Source of the DNA: Pseudomonadota bacterium | GTDB taxonomy: Bacteria > Pseudomonadota > Gammaproteobacteria > Steroidobacterales > Steroidobacteraceae | Reading direction: 5' to 3' | DNA length: 64,000 bases | NCBI GenBank assembly: GCA_023433705.1 | Contig: JAEYUC010000004.1 | Coordinates: 1 to 64,000, forward strand | Shown: positions 17,314-25,969 of the stretch, in pieces | Position numbering within the stretch: position 1 is the stretch's first letter | Layout of the letters: each line of letters opens with the position of its first letter | Notes under the pieces: model-generated | Database searches by the model: none | Seen by the model: the letters and a program-made list of their open reading frames with translations, nothing else | Told to the model about the DNA's origin: nothing | Made by a program: the position numbers and the translations under genes

Positions 17314-18492
17314 ATGCGCGCCCGCCATCTCATTCCGCTGCTCGCGGCCTGCAGCGCGATCGGCTCGATCGGCAATTTTTTCTTCCTGCCGGCGTTGCCG
17401 GGCATAGGCGAATACTTCCGGGTCGACACCGCAACGGCGCAGCTCACGGTCACGGCCTACCTGATTTCGTTTGCCTTCGGCGTGTTGCTCTCGGGCCCGC
17501 TCGCGGACCGGTTCGGACGCCGGCCGATCCTGATCGGCGGCGTCGCGGTTTCCGGTGTCGCGGCGCTGCTGTGTTACTTCGCGCCGACCATGAGCCTGTT
17601 CGTCGCCGCGCGAATCATCCAGGGCGCGGCCGGCGGCGCCGGCATCACGGTCTCGCGCGCGAGCGTCGGCGACCTGTTCGAAGAGCGCGAGCTCGCGCGC
17701 ATGTACGCGATCCTCACGATGGCGCTGGTGCTCGGCACGAGCCTTTCGCCGCTGGCGGGGGGCATCGTCACGCGCCACATCGGCTGGCACGCGGGCTTCC
17801 TCATGCTGGCCTGCGCCGCGTTCGTCATGGCCATCGCCTGTTACGCGTGGCTGCCGGAGACGCGCTCCGCGTCCGCGAACACGCACAGCTTCGGCGTGTT
17901 GTGGCGCGAGTCTCGCGCGGTGGTCGCGAAGCCCGCGTTCATCGGGTACGTCGCCGAATCCGCGTTCTTGTACGTGATGTTCTTCGTGTTCGCCTCCCTC
18001 GCGCCATACGTCATGGCGACGGTGCTGAAACTCGAGTCCGACCAGTTCGGCCTGTATTACCTGTTCCTCGCCGGAGGATACTTTCTCGGCAATCTGCACG
18101 TGTCGCGCTCGGGTCCGACCCATGATGTTCACCGGCAGATGATGCTGGGACTGGAGCTGCAGCTCATCGGCGCTGCCGTGGCGCTCGGAATGGTCCTCTT
18201 CGGGTATTCACATCCACTCGCGGTCTTCGCGCCGATGTCGGTGTTCTCGTTCGGACAGGGCCTCTCGCTACCTAACGTAATCGCGCACGGTGTGCGGCTC
18301 GCACCCAATTACGCGGGCGTGGCCGCGAGCATCTTCGGTTTCGCGCAGCTCGCGCTCTCGGCACTCGCGGTGCAGGCAATGGGTTATGTCCCGATCGAAA
18401 ACTGGCAGCCCGCCCTGTGGTTCTGCGCGGTCGGCTCCGCGATCACCTGGCTGGCGGCGCTGGTGTTGCGAAGGCGAGAACACGCGGCGTAG
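17314..18492 (+). CDS. MFS transporter, Bcr/CflA drug-efflux type
   Basis: A 392-aa inner-membrane carrier with about 12 hydrophobic helices. The cytoplasmic loop between helices 2 and 3 reads GPLADRFGRRPILIGG, the MFS motif A, and the N-terminal LPALPGIGEYFRVDTATAQL is typical of the Bcr/CflA drug:proton antiporters. GAAGGAGITVSRASVGD in helix 5 matches the antiporter motif C region. It begins 19 bases after gabD and may be co-transcribed. The substrate cannot be told from sequence. Confidence 0.9.
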   Translation: MRARHLIPLLAACSAIGSIGNFFFLPALPGIGEYFRVDTATAQLTVTAYLISFAFGVLLSGPLADRFGRRPILIGGVAVSGVAALLCYFAPTMSLFVAARIIQGAAGGAGITVSRASVGDLFEERELARMYAILTMALVLGTSLSPLAGGIVTRHIGWHAGFLMLACAAFVMAIACYAWLPETRSASANTHSFGVLWRESRAVVAKPAFIGYVAESAFLYVMFFVFASLAPYVMATVLKLESDQFGLYYLFLAGGYFLGNLHVSRSGPTHDVHRQMMLGLELQLIGAAVALGMVLFGYSHPLAVFAPMSVFSFGQGLSLPNVIAHGVRLAPNYAGVAASIFGFAQLALSALAVQAMGYVPIENWQPALWFCAVGSAITWLAALVLRRREHAA

Positions 18493-18528
18493 GCAACGAC
18501 GAGGGAAGCCAAGTAAACTCGCGCGCCA

Positions 18529-19248
18529 GTGCTCGGAAAGTTTCACGAAATCAGCCTCGAGACCGCGAACATCGCGGAGTCGGTCGCGTTCTACGAGCGG
18601 CTCGGGTTCACGCAAGTCGGCACGACGGACACCTGGCAGCATCCTTATGGCGCGCTGACCGACGGCAAACTGTTCATCGGGCTGCACCAGTTCAAGTTTC
18701 CATCGCCCACGATCACGTACGTTCGGCCGGGCGCCGCGCAGCACGCGCAGGCAATCGAGAAACTCGGAGTCGAGATCGCGTGGAAGCGGACGGGCGAAGA
18801 CGCGTTCAACGAGTTCGGTTTCCTCGATCCTTCGGGCCAGGCCGTGCGGGTGCAGGAAGCGCCGACGCATTTCTCCGGCGATCGCGAACTCGGCGAACCC
18901 TCGTTGCTCGGAGATTTCGCGGAATTCAGCCTGCCGGCGGCCGAATTCGAACCGATGCGCGCTTTCTGGGAGCCGCTCGGATTCGTCGCGATGGGCGAGA
19001 GCGAAGCGCCCTACCTGCGCATGTCGATGACCAGCGACCATCTCGATCTCGGCGTTCACCGACCGCGCACGCTGGACGTGCCCATGCTCGTGTTCAGCGC
19101 CGCCGACATGGGCGAACGCATCGAGCGACTGCGTACGAACGGCATCGGGTTCTCGGGCGATCTGCCGCGCGGGCTCGACCCGCGGCATTCCGCGCTGATC
19201 GAGGCGCCCGAAGGCACCTTGCTGTTGCTGCTGTCTTCGCTCGACTAG
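18529..19248 (+). CDS. VOC superfamily protein, two tandem domains
   Basis: A 239-aa protein starting at GTG, made of two vicinal-oxygen-chelate units. The first (residues 1-115) opens KFHEISLETANIAESVAFYE and the second (about 125-239) opens LGDFAEFSLPAAEFEPMRAF. Such pairs form the paired beta-alpha-beta-beta-beta sheets of glyoxalase, dioxygenase or resistance proteins. Metal ligands are incomplete to my eye: an early His-Glu is present in domain 1 but not in domain 2. The substrate is therefore unknown. The 3' end overlaps the convergent MFS gene by four bases. Confidence 0.8.
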   Translation: MLGKFHEISLETANIAESVAFYERLGFTQVGTTDTWQHPYGALTDGKLFIGLHQFKFPSPTITYVRPGAAQHAQAIEKLGVEIAWKRTGEDAFNEFGFLDPSGQAVRVQEAPTHFSGDRELGEPSLLGDFAEFSLPAAEFEPMRAFWEPLGFVAMGESEAPYLRMSMTSDHLDLGVHRPRTLDVPMLVFSAADMGERIERLRTNGIGFSGDLPRGLDPRHSALIEAPEGTLLLLLSSLD

Positions 19249-20549
19249 TTGGCACGCCGGGCTATCCACAGCCCGACCAGGAAAATCGCGAAGTTCACGG
19301 CGCCGAGCAGGAAGAACGGCGCCCCGCGCGCCACCGTGTCGTAGAGCCAGCCACCCGCGGCATTCGTGAACAGGATGCCGGCGGACGCGCAGATGCCGGC
19401 GAGACCGAATACCGCGCCACGCACGTCGCGCGGCGCTTCCTCACCGAGCAGTGTCTGGCCCACGAGCACGGCGGCGACCTGGCCCACGCCGAGCAGCGCG
19501 GCCACCGCGAGCAGCATCGCGCCCTGGTCCGCGTCGCCGAAGAACCCGCACAGTAGATAGGCTGGCGCGGCCAGCGCCATCGCCGCGACGCCGATCCGGA
19601 GGCGATCGAAGCGGTCCAGCAGGACGCCGACGACGAGCGCGGTGACGAGCCCCGCGCCCATCGCGACGGAGTACGGCACTCGGGCGCGCGCGGTGGCGTC
19701 GGCCATGCCGACACCCTGCTCCAGCCATCCCTGCTGCAGACGCAGCGACAGGAACGTGCCGAGCACGACGCGATCGCCAAACGAGCCGAACTGCAGCAGC
19801 CACGCGTACCAGATGCGGGGATTGCGCCGCGCCGCCGTCATTCCGTCGCCGACGATGCGTGCGAGCGGCAGCGACGGCGCACGTGTGCTCGGCGTGCCCC
19901 TGCGCAATCCCGCGAACACCACCACCGCCGACACAACGCATAGCGCCGCCGCGATCCACATCGTGATGCGTCCCGCGGCCAGGTCGTCGAAGCCGGACGA
20001 CATGAGCCACTGCGGCGTCTTTCCCAGCGTGATCACGAACGCGAATGCGCCCAGGCCCTGGCAGACGCCTGCGACGCCCACGAGTCTTCCGCGCGAATCC
20101 TCGCGCGGCGTATCGGCCAGCACCGTACCGAGCATCGTGCCGATGGCCGCGACCCCCACCGAAAAGAACAGTGCGCATCCGGTCAGTTGCGGCAGCGTGC
20201 GCGCCAGCGGATAGAGAACGAACCCCGCCGCCAGCCAGAGAAACCCGCAGGCATAAACCGCGCGGCGCCCGATCTTGTCGGCCAGCGCGCCCATCGGCGC
20301 GACCAGGCAGATCGCGACCAGCTCGTTGGCGAAGTTGAGACCCGAGACCGCGCGCCCCTGCAGCGTCGGCGGCAACCCGAGATTCACGTTGAGCAGGTAC
20401 GCCTGCATGAAACTCACGAAGGCGAGCAGGCCGACGGAGATGAACGCGGCATATAGATAGGTCAGCGCGTTCAGCGGGACATGACCCTCGGCGAGCCAGA
20501 TGCCTGCCAGGCGTCGCGCGGGCGGATTCCGGCCGGTGGGTTCGATCAC
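19245..20549 (-). CDS. MFS transporter
   Basis: A 434-aa membrane protein with about 12 hydrophobic helices. A motif-A-like loop (GALADKIGRRAVYACG) follows helix 2 and a second one (GVLLDRFDRLRIGV) follows helix 8. The first helix pair begins HVPLNALTYLYAAFISVG. The start is uncertain: GTG at 20549 is the best in-frame codon near the first transmembrane segment; the frame stays open to 20738 but that part looks non-coding and would overlap the S46 gene. The substrate is unknown. It is convergent with the VOC gene. Confidence 0.82.
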   Translation of the reverse strand: MIEPTGRNPPARRLAGIWLAEGHVPLNALTYLYAAFISVGLLAFVSFMQAYLLNVNLGLPPTLQGRAVSGLNFANELVAICLVAPMGALADKIGRRAVYACGFLWLAAGFVLYPLARTLPQLTGCALFFSVGVAAIGTMLGTVLADTPREDSRGRLVGVAGVCQGLGAFAFVITLGKTPQWLMSSGFDDLAAGRITMWIAAALCVVSAVVVFAGLRRGTPSTRAPSLPLARIVGDGMTAARRNPRIWYAWLLQFGSFGDRVVLGTFLSLRLQQGWLEQGVGMADATARARVPYSVAMGAGLVTALVVGVLLDRFDRLRIGVAAMALAAPAYLLCGFFGDADQGAMLLAVAALLGVGQVAAVLVGQTLLGEEAPRDVRGAVFGLAGICASAGILFTNAAGGWLYDTVARGAPFFLLGAVNFAIFLVGLWIARRAN

Positions 20550-20720
20550 GGCCGGGCCATGATGCCACGCTGACAGGAGCGCCGAAGCGATTGTTGGATG
20601 CGACGTTCCGACATCCCGCGCATCGAGGCGGCAGCCGATTGCGAGCCGATTTGAGCCGATGTAAGCAATAATCGCGGCATCGGCCGCCAGAGCGGCCCCA
20701 AGAACTTCCTGGAGATTCCG

Positions 20721-22781
20721 ATGATGCGCTGGATCCATGCGGCGGGCGCCGCACTACTGGTATTTGCCTGCTCCGCGACGCGTGCCGACGAAGGCATGTG
20801 GACCTTTCACGGCTTTCCGCTCGAAAAAGCCAACACGACACTCAAGACCAAGCTCGACCAGGCCTGGCTCGATCGCGTGCGGCGCGCGACCGTGCGCCTC
20901 TCGAACTGCACGGGCTCGTTCGTCTCGGGAGAAGGCCTCGTCCTGACGAACCATCACTGCGTCGTCTCCTGCCTCGCCGAGCTCTCTTCCAAGGAAAAGA
21001 GCCTCGTCGACGACGGCTTCCTGGCGCGCGATCGCGCCAGCGAGAAGAAGTGCCAGACACAGGTGGCCGATGTCCTCACCGAGATGGAGGACATCACCGC
21101 GAAGGTGAACGCCGCGACCGCGGGCAAGAGCGACCAGGCCGCCAACGAGGCGCGCAAGGCGGAGCTCACGAAACTCGAGTCCGCCTGCGAAGCGCAGAGC
21201 AAGTTCAAGTGCCAGGCCGTCACGCTCTACCAGGGCGGCCAGTACTGGCTCTACAAGTACAAGCGTTACACCGACGTGCGCATCGCGTTCGCGCCGGAAG
21301 GATCGATCGCGGCGTTCGGCGGCGATCCGGACAACTTCCAGTTCCCGCGCTGGTGCCTCGACATGAGCGTCCTGCGCGTCTACGAAAACGGCAAACCCGC
21401 GAAGACGCCCGACTTCCTCAAGATCAACTTCGCGGGACCGGCGGATGGCGATCCGGTGCTCGTGTCCGGTCATCCCGGCACCACGAACCGGCTGCTCACC
21501 GTCGCCGAGCTCAAATGGCAGCGCAATATGAATCTGCCGAACTGGCTCCTGCGCTATTCCGAGCTGCGCGGACGCTACATCCAGTTCTCGGAAGAGAGCC
21601 CGGATAATGCCCGTATCGTCTCGGACCAGATCCAGACCGTCGAGAACCAGATCAAGGTGCGGCGCAAACAACTCGACGCGCTGCTCGAAGACCAGTTGTT
21701 CGAGCGCAAGCTCGCCGAGGAAAAATCCCTGCGCGCGTACGTCGCGGCCAACGATGAGCTGCGCGCCGCGATCGGCGATCCGTGGGCCGAAATCGAAAAA
21801 GTGCAGGCGGAGCACGCGGGCAACTGGCTGCCCGTCCTGTTCATCGAGCAGGCCGGCGGATTCCAGGGTCGCCTCGTAACCTACGCGCGCGCGCTCGTGC
21901 GCGGCGCCGCGGAACGCGGCAAGCCCAACGATCAGCGCTTCCGCGAGTTCACGGACGCGGCGCTGCCGCGCATCGAACAGCAGCTCGGCGCCTCCGTGCC
22001 GGTCTACCCCGAGCTCGAGAAGCTGCGGCTCGCGTTCGGCTTCGAGCGCATGCGCGAGTGGTTAGGGCCCGATCATCCGGTCGTGCGCCAGCTGCTCTCG
22101 AAGGAGTCGCCCACCGAGCTCGCGAACCGGCTGGTCAGCGGTACGAAGCTCGCCGATCCGGCCGTCCGCATGGCGTTGTGGAAGGGCGGCGAGGCGGCGA
22201 TCGCGGCCTCCGACGACCCGATGATCGTCCTGGCCCGCGACATCGAACCGACGGCGCGCAAGCTGCGCAAGGAATTCGAGGACACCGTCGAGGCGCCTAT
22301 CGACCTCGCGTCCGAGAAAATCGCACGCGCGCGATTCGCGGCGCTCGGCACGAGCGTATATCCGGACGCGACGTTCACGCTGCGCATCAACTGGGGCAAG
22401 GTCGGCGGTTGGGTAGAGAACGGCAAACCCGTCCATCCCTTCACCCGTCTGCAGGGTTTGTTCGATCGCGCCACCGGTGCGGAGCCGTTCAAGGTTCCGG
22501 ACAGCTGGATCGCGGTGCGCGACCAGCTCGACAAGAACACGCTGTTCAACCTCGTGACCAACAACGACATCGTCGGCGGCAACTCGGGCAGCCCACTGAT
22601 CAGCGCGAAGGGCGAGGTGGTCGGCCTGCTGTTCGACGGCAACATCCACTCGATCTCGGGCTCGTACTGGTTCGATACCGAGAAGAACCGCGCCGTCGCC
22701 GTGCACCCGGCGATCATGCGGGAGGCGCTGACCAAGGTTTACAAGGCGGACGCGCTGCTCAAGGAGATGTCGGCGAAGTAG
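20721..22781 (+). CDS. S46 family dipeptidyl-peptidase (DPP7-like)
   Basis: A 686-aa secreted serine peptidase with a signal peptide (cleavage near CSATRA, residue 22). The chymotrypsin-like part shows the His in LTNHHCVVSC and the catalytic Ser in VGGNSGSPLIS (Ser 622). Eighteen residues after that Ser is a Gly in LLFDGN; in this family Gly there marks the DPP7 type (hydrophobic P1) and Arg the DPP11 type (acidic P1). The long helical regulatory domain is present in the middle. These enzymes release dipeptides in the periplasm for peptide nutrition. GGAG lies six bases before the ATG. Confidence 0.93.
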   Translation: MMRWIHAAGAALLVFACSATRADEGMWTFHGFPLEKANTTLKTKLDQAWLDRVRRATVRLSNCTGSFVSGEGLVLTNHHCVVSCLAELSSKEKSLVDDGFLARDRASEKKCQTQVADVLTEMEDITAKVNAATAGKSDQAANEARKAELTKLESACEAQSKFKCQAVTLYQGGQYWLYKYKRYTDVRIAFAPEGSIAAFGGDPDNFQFPRWCLDMSVLRVYENGKPAKTPDFLKINFAGPADGDPVLVSGHPGTTNRLLTVAELKWQRNMNLPNWLLRYSELRGRYIQFSEESPDNARIVSDQIQTVENQIKVRRKQLDALLEDQLFERKLAEEKSLRAYVAANDELRAAIGDPWAEIEKVQAEHAGNWLPVLFIEQAGGFQGRLVTYARALVRGAAERGKPNDQRFREFTDAALPRIEQQLGASVPVYPELEKLRLAFGFERMREWLGPDHPVVRQLLSKESPTELANRLVSGTKLADPAVRMALWKGGEAAIAASDDPMIVLARDIEPTARKLRKEFEDTVEAPIDLASEKIARARFAALGTSVYPDATFTLRINWGKVGGWVENGKPVHPFTRLQGLFDRATGAEPFKVPDSWIAVRDQLDKNTLFNLVTNNDIVGGNSGSPLISAKGEVVGLLFDGNIHSISGSYWFDTEKNRAVAVHPAIMREALTKVYKADALLKEMSAK

Positions 22782-22789
22782 TTCGATCA

Positions 22790-22822
22790 GGGGGCCGACG
22801 CGAAGTCGGCCCCCTTCCTTTT
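22790..22822 (+). terminator. Rho-independent terminator
   Basis: A strong hairpin with perfect ten-base arms, GGGGGCCGAC and GTCGGCCCCC, followed by TTCCTTTT. It begins eight bases after the S46 peptidase stop codon. Confidence 0.88.
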
Positions 22823-22867
22823 CCATGGGGATGGATTTCGAGTCCGCCCCTCTCCCGATCCTTCTAT

Positions 22868-23569
22868 CTACTCCCGCGCCGTGATCTCGAACTTCACCTT
22901 CATGTCGTCGAGCACCACGAGCGTGCCGAGCACCACCGTGAACGGCTCGAGCCCGAGTTCCGACTGCTTGAGCGGAAACTCGCCGCGCGCGACGATCTGA
23001 TCTCCCGACCGCTCGACTTCCACCGGCACCCTCACCTGGCGGGTCTGATCCTTGATCGTGATTTCCACGCCCGCTTCGAACGCCGTCGCGGTCGGCACGA
23101 CATCGATGGCGCGCAGCCGGATCGTTGGAAATCGGGCCGCATCGAGCATGGCCTCGGACAGCAGGTTGTCGCGGGTCCCGTCGCGCGCGCTTTGCGGAAC
23201 GCTGGGCGCAAAATCCGGGCCCGCCTCTTCGCGCAACGCGGGCTCGTCGATGGTCAGCTCCGCCACCGGGAAGCTGATGTCGAATCGGGTCTGCAGCGGA
23301 TCGTCAGTCAGAAAAACGACTCCCGCCAGGTGCCGGGAAGCAACCACGTGGTTGTGCCCGAGCCGCGCCATCGCGCCACCGCGGTATGCGTAGACCTGGA
23401 GCAACGACTCCTCGGCGACGACCCGATATTCGCGGGCGCCCGGGAACGACGCCGCCGGTTGCGGCATTGGGCGTTCGACAGGAGAAGGCGTCGGTATGGG
23501 GGGGCTTGTCTGACAGGACGCGAGCCCCAATAGCGTGATGCCCGCGAACAGAACTCGAAGATGATTCAA
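22868..23569 (-). CDS. YceI-like lipoprotein
   Basis: A 233-aa envelope protein with a lipoprotein signal (LRVLFAGITLLGLASC) followed by a Pro/Ser-rich stretch and a YceI-type lipocalin-like domain. The domain has RYGG-type features only loosely: YRVVAEESLLQVYAYR opens it, MARLGHNHVV and FDISFPVAELTID follow, then a charged ARFPTIRLRA strand. YceI domains bind isoprenoid chains. The start is either TTG at 23569, with GGGAGG four bases upstream, or ATG at 23611 with a longer N-terminus. It is divergent from the cytochrome b561/YceI pair. Confidence 0.75.
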   Translation of the reverse strand: MNHLRVLFAGITLLGLASCQTSPPIPTPSPVERPMPQPAASFPGAREYRVVAEESLLQVYAYRGGAMARLGHNHVVASRHLAGVVFLTDDPLQTRFDISFPVAELTIDEPALREEAGPDFAPSVPQSARDGTRDNLLSEAMLDAARFPTIRLRAIDVVPTATAFEAGVEITIKDQTRQVRVPVEVERSGDQIVARGEFPLKQSELGLEPFTVVLGTLVVLDDMKVKFEITARE

Positions 23570-23662
23570 ACGGCCTCCCGGGAACTCGATGTGCGACTGG
23601 CTGGTACTCATGCCCGATTGGCCAGCTTTGACCGGGGGCACCTGGGTGGATAGCTTACAGAC

Positions 23663-24217
23663 ATGACTTTTCGTAACACGACGGTCGCCTGGGGTTCCTT
23701 CTCCAAGGCGCTGCACTGGCTGATCGTGCTGCTGATCATCAACCAGTGGGTGATCATCAGTCGCGCGGAGAATCTGCCCCGGGGACCTGCGCTGATCGAA
23801 ACGCTGGCGTGGCACAAGTCGTTCGGCATCACGATCCTCGCGCTCGCGATCGTGCGGCTGGCCTGGCGGTTGATGAACCCGACCCCCGAACTCGCTACCG
23901 TGACCAGGACATGGGAACGCCGGCTCGCGCGAATTTCGCACTTCCTGCTGTATGCGCTGCTGTTCGCGATTCCGCTCACGGGCTGGACGATGTCTTCCGC
24001 ACGCAACTTTCCGGTGAGCTGGTTCAAGCTGGTCCAGCTACCCGACCTGGTCGCCCCCTCGCAATCGGCGTACGAACTGCTGCACTCGCTGCATGGCAAG
24101 CTCAATGTCGCGCTGGTCGCGGTGGCTTTGCTGCACATCGCCGGCGCGCTCAAACATCACTTCATGGACAGGAACGACGTCCTGAAACGGATGCTGCCGT
24201 TCACGGGGCCGAAATGA
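23663..24217 (+). CDS. Cytochrome b561 family protein
   Basis: A 184-aa membrane protein with four hydrophobic helices and family heme ligands. The visible His residues are in SKALHWLIVLL, LAWHKSFGITIL, LHSLHGKLNVAL and LLHIAGALKHH. Such proteins are di-heme quinol oxidoreductases, like YodB/YceJ. The stop overlaps the start of the downstream yceI-like gene by four bases. In E. coli a b561 gene (yceJ) also pairs with yceI, so the two probably act together in electron transfer involving a periplasmic quinone carrier (inference). Confidence 0.92.
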   Translation: MTFRNTTVAWGSFSKALHWLIVLLIINQWVIISRAENLPRGPALIETLAWHKSFGITILALAIVRLAWRLMNPTPELATVTRTWERRLARISHFLLYALLFAIPLTGWTMSSARNFPVSWFKLVQLPDLVAPSQSAYELLHSLHGKLNVALVAVALLHIAGALKHHFMDRNDVLKRMLPFTGPK

Positions 24218-24819
24218 CACCCATGCCTAACTATCTCGCGGCGCTCGGCGCCTGTCTCATCGCCGCCGGCGCCCTCGCGGCGGAGCCGGGCAAGAGCGCG
24301 GATCCCGCGACGCTGCCCCAGTACCGCAGCGGCCCCGGCAGCACGCTGACTTTCACCTTCGACCAGGCCGGCGCCGCGAGCCAGGGAAGGTTCAGCCAAT
24401 TCACCGTCGAGATGGCCTATGACCCGAACAATCTCGCGGCCGGTTCGATGAAGGTGGTCGTGCAGATCGCCTCCCTCGACACGCAGGACAAGGATCGTGA
24501 CGCCACGCTGGCAAGCGAGGAGCTGCTGGATGCGAAGCAATTCCCGACGGCGACCTACGTCGCGACCTCGTTCAGGCCCGGCGCCGGGGGCAAGATGGAG
24601 GCGGTCGGCAGACTCACGTTGCGCGGCGTGACGCGCGACCTGCGAATCCCGCTGACGATCAAACCGGCGGGCGCGGGACTCGAGCTCCGCGGCGAGACCT
24701 CCATCGATCGGCTGGACTACGGTGTCGGCCAGGGCGAGTGGAAATCCGCCGAGTGGGTCGGGAACACCGTGAAGCTCGAATACAAGGTCGTCCTCAACAA
24801 GGCGGCGGCAGGCGGCTGA
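24214..24819 (+). CDS. YceI family periplasmic protein
   Basis: A 201-aa protein with a signal peptide (LAALGACLIAAGALAAEP) and a complete YceI domain. Visible landmarks are YRSGPGSTLTFTFDQ, GRFSQFTVEMAYDPNN, DTQDKDRDATLASEELLDAK, FPTATYVATSF and a closing VGQGEWKSAEWVGNTVKL. The domain forms a lipocalin-like barrel that binds polyisoprenoid or quinone-like molecules. It is translationally coupled to the cytochrome b561 gene by ATGA. Confidence 0.93.
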   Translation: MTPMPNYLAALGACLIAAGALAAEPGKSADPATLPQYRSGPGSTLTFTFDQAGAASQGRFSQFTVEMAYDPNNLAAGSMKVVVQIASLDTQDKDRDATLASEELLDAKQFPTATYVATSFRPGAGGKMEAVGRLTLRGVTRDLRIPLTIKPAGAGLELRGETSIDRLDYGVGQGEWKSAEWVGNTVKLEYKVVLNKAAAGG

Positions 24820-24820
24820 A

Positions 24821-25393
24821 GTGGGCGCATTCAACTCCATGCGGCGCGTGTGGATAGGCGTCTCGCTCGCGGTATTCGTGCTGTCCTTCTTTCCCGCGTG
24901 GACGGGCAGCATCAGCTGGTGGCTGCCGGGCATTTTCCTGGCGATCGCCGTGGTGCTGATAGTCGAACCACTGGTCCTGACCTGGGAACTGCGCAGGCTG
25001 GGCGAGGAATTGCAGATCACCGACGAAGGCATCCTGCGCAAGCTGCCGCGCGGCGCCAGCGAATACGTGCGCTGGAGCGAGCTGCGCGAGGTTTCCATCG
25101 TCGTTACGCCCGGAGGAAATTTTTCCGAGGAATACTTCTACGTGCTCGTCGGAGCGGGCACCTCGGGCGTGCTCGTCGGGCAGCGCCTCGCGGCGCGGCA
25201 CGACCTCGTTTCGCACCTCGCCAAACTACCTGGTTACAACCACGCGAACATCACGGATGCGCTGGGTTCGTCCGTGAATCAGCGCTTCGTGGTGTGGCGG
25301 GCGGCGGCTCTCGAGGGCGAGGCCACGGTGTTGCCGCCCGACCGGATAGGGGGCAGCCCTTCCTCTGAAACGCAACCTCGGCGCTTACATTGA
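24821..25393 (+). CDS. Small membrane protein with PH-like domain
   Basis: A 190-aa protein beginning at GTG, two bases after the yceI-like stop, so likely the third gene of that operon. Two hydrophobic helices at residues 10-50 are followed by a soluble part. That part starts WELRRLGEELQITDEGILRKLPRG and contains a YVRWSELREV strand, resembling bacterial PH-like (YcxB-type) domains. No catalytic motif is visible. An ATG at 24839 is an alternative start. The function is unknown. Confidence 0.7.
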   Translation: MGAFNSMRRVWIGVSLAVFVLSFFPAWTGSISWWLPGIFLAIAVVLIVEPLVLTWELRRLGEELQITDEGILRKLPRGASEYVRWSELREVSIVVTPGGNFSEEYFYVLVGAGTSGVLVGQRLAARHDLVSHLAKLPGYNHANITDALGSSVNQRFVVWRAAALEGEATVLPPDRIGGSPSSETQPRRLH

Positions 25394-25447
25394 GTAGAGG
25401 CCTGACGCATCTTGCTGGGAAAGGGAGCCTGGACTCTCTAGTCCGCT

Positions 25448-25930
25448 TTAGTAGGAACTGCCGTCCTTGTGCGTGAATACCACCGCGCCGTCCACGCGCT
25501 CGAACTTCAGGTCGACGTCCGGGTACACCGCCGAATCGCGCGGGTCGCGGTTGCTGACTTCGAGATAAACGGCGGGTTCGCTGCCGCGATTGACGAGTTG
25601 ATGACCGTCACCGGTCCTTCCGTCGGGTGATGCCGGAAAGCCCGCGCACATCCCGGCGGTCAATACCTGCTCTCCCGCATCCGTGACCAGCACGACTTCG
25701 CCCGACAGCATGTAGATGAACTCGTCTTCGTACGTGTGCCAGTGGCGCATCGACGATTCCTTGCCGGGCGCCAACACGGTGTGATTGATCCCGATCTTCG
25801 TGAGGCCGAGCGCATCGCCGAGTCCGCGCTTTTCGCGCGGTAGGCAGCGTGAGCGATACGGTTCGGGGTAGCCGCTGCCGGTGCGCGGCGCGAGCGACAT
25901 GGGTTCGAGCGCGGGTTTCTTCAGACTCAT
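25448..25930 (-). CDS. Cupin domain protein
   Basis: A 160-aa soluble single-cupin protein. The metal-binding motif reads MRHWHTYEDEFIYMLSGE, with the usual two His and a Glu, and the second motif HQLVNRGSEPAVYLEVS supplies a further His. The N-terminal extension (residues 1-50) is rich in Arg and Pro. The substrate is unknown; similar proteins are annotated as mannose-6-phosphate isomerase-like or polyketide-synthesis cupins. It is divergent from the CoA-transferase at 25970, with 39 bases between the two starts. Confidence 0.85.
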   Translation of the reverse strand: MSLKKPALEPMSLAPRTGSGYPEPYRSRCLPREKRGLGDALGLTKIGINHTVLAPGKESSMRHWHTYEDEFIYMLSGEVVLVTDAGEQVLTAGMCAGFPASPDGRTGDGHQLVNRGSEPAVYLEVSNRDPRDSAVYPDVDLKFERVDGAVVFTHKDGSSY

Positions 25931-25969
25931 GGGCTTTGACCCTCACAACATCGCATGTAGTGTAGCGGC

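Noticed and set aside
20550..20738. N-terminal extension of the MFS gene up to 20738.
   Set aside because: It would overlap the start of the S46 gene, and the extra residues are not hydrophobic or family-like.
25431..25444. Hairpin GGACT-CTCT-AGTCC as a terminator.
   Set aside because: Only five base pairs and no T tract.
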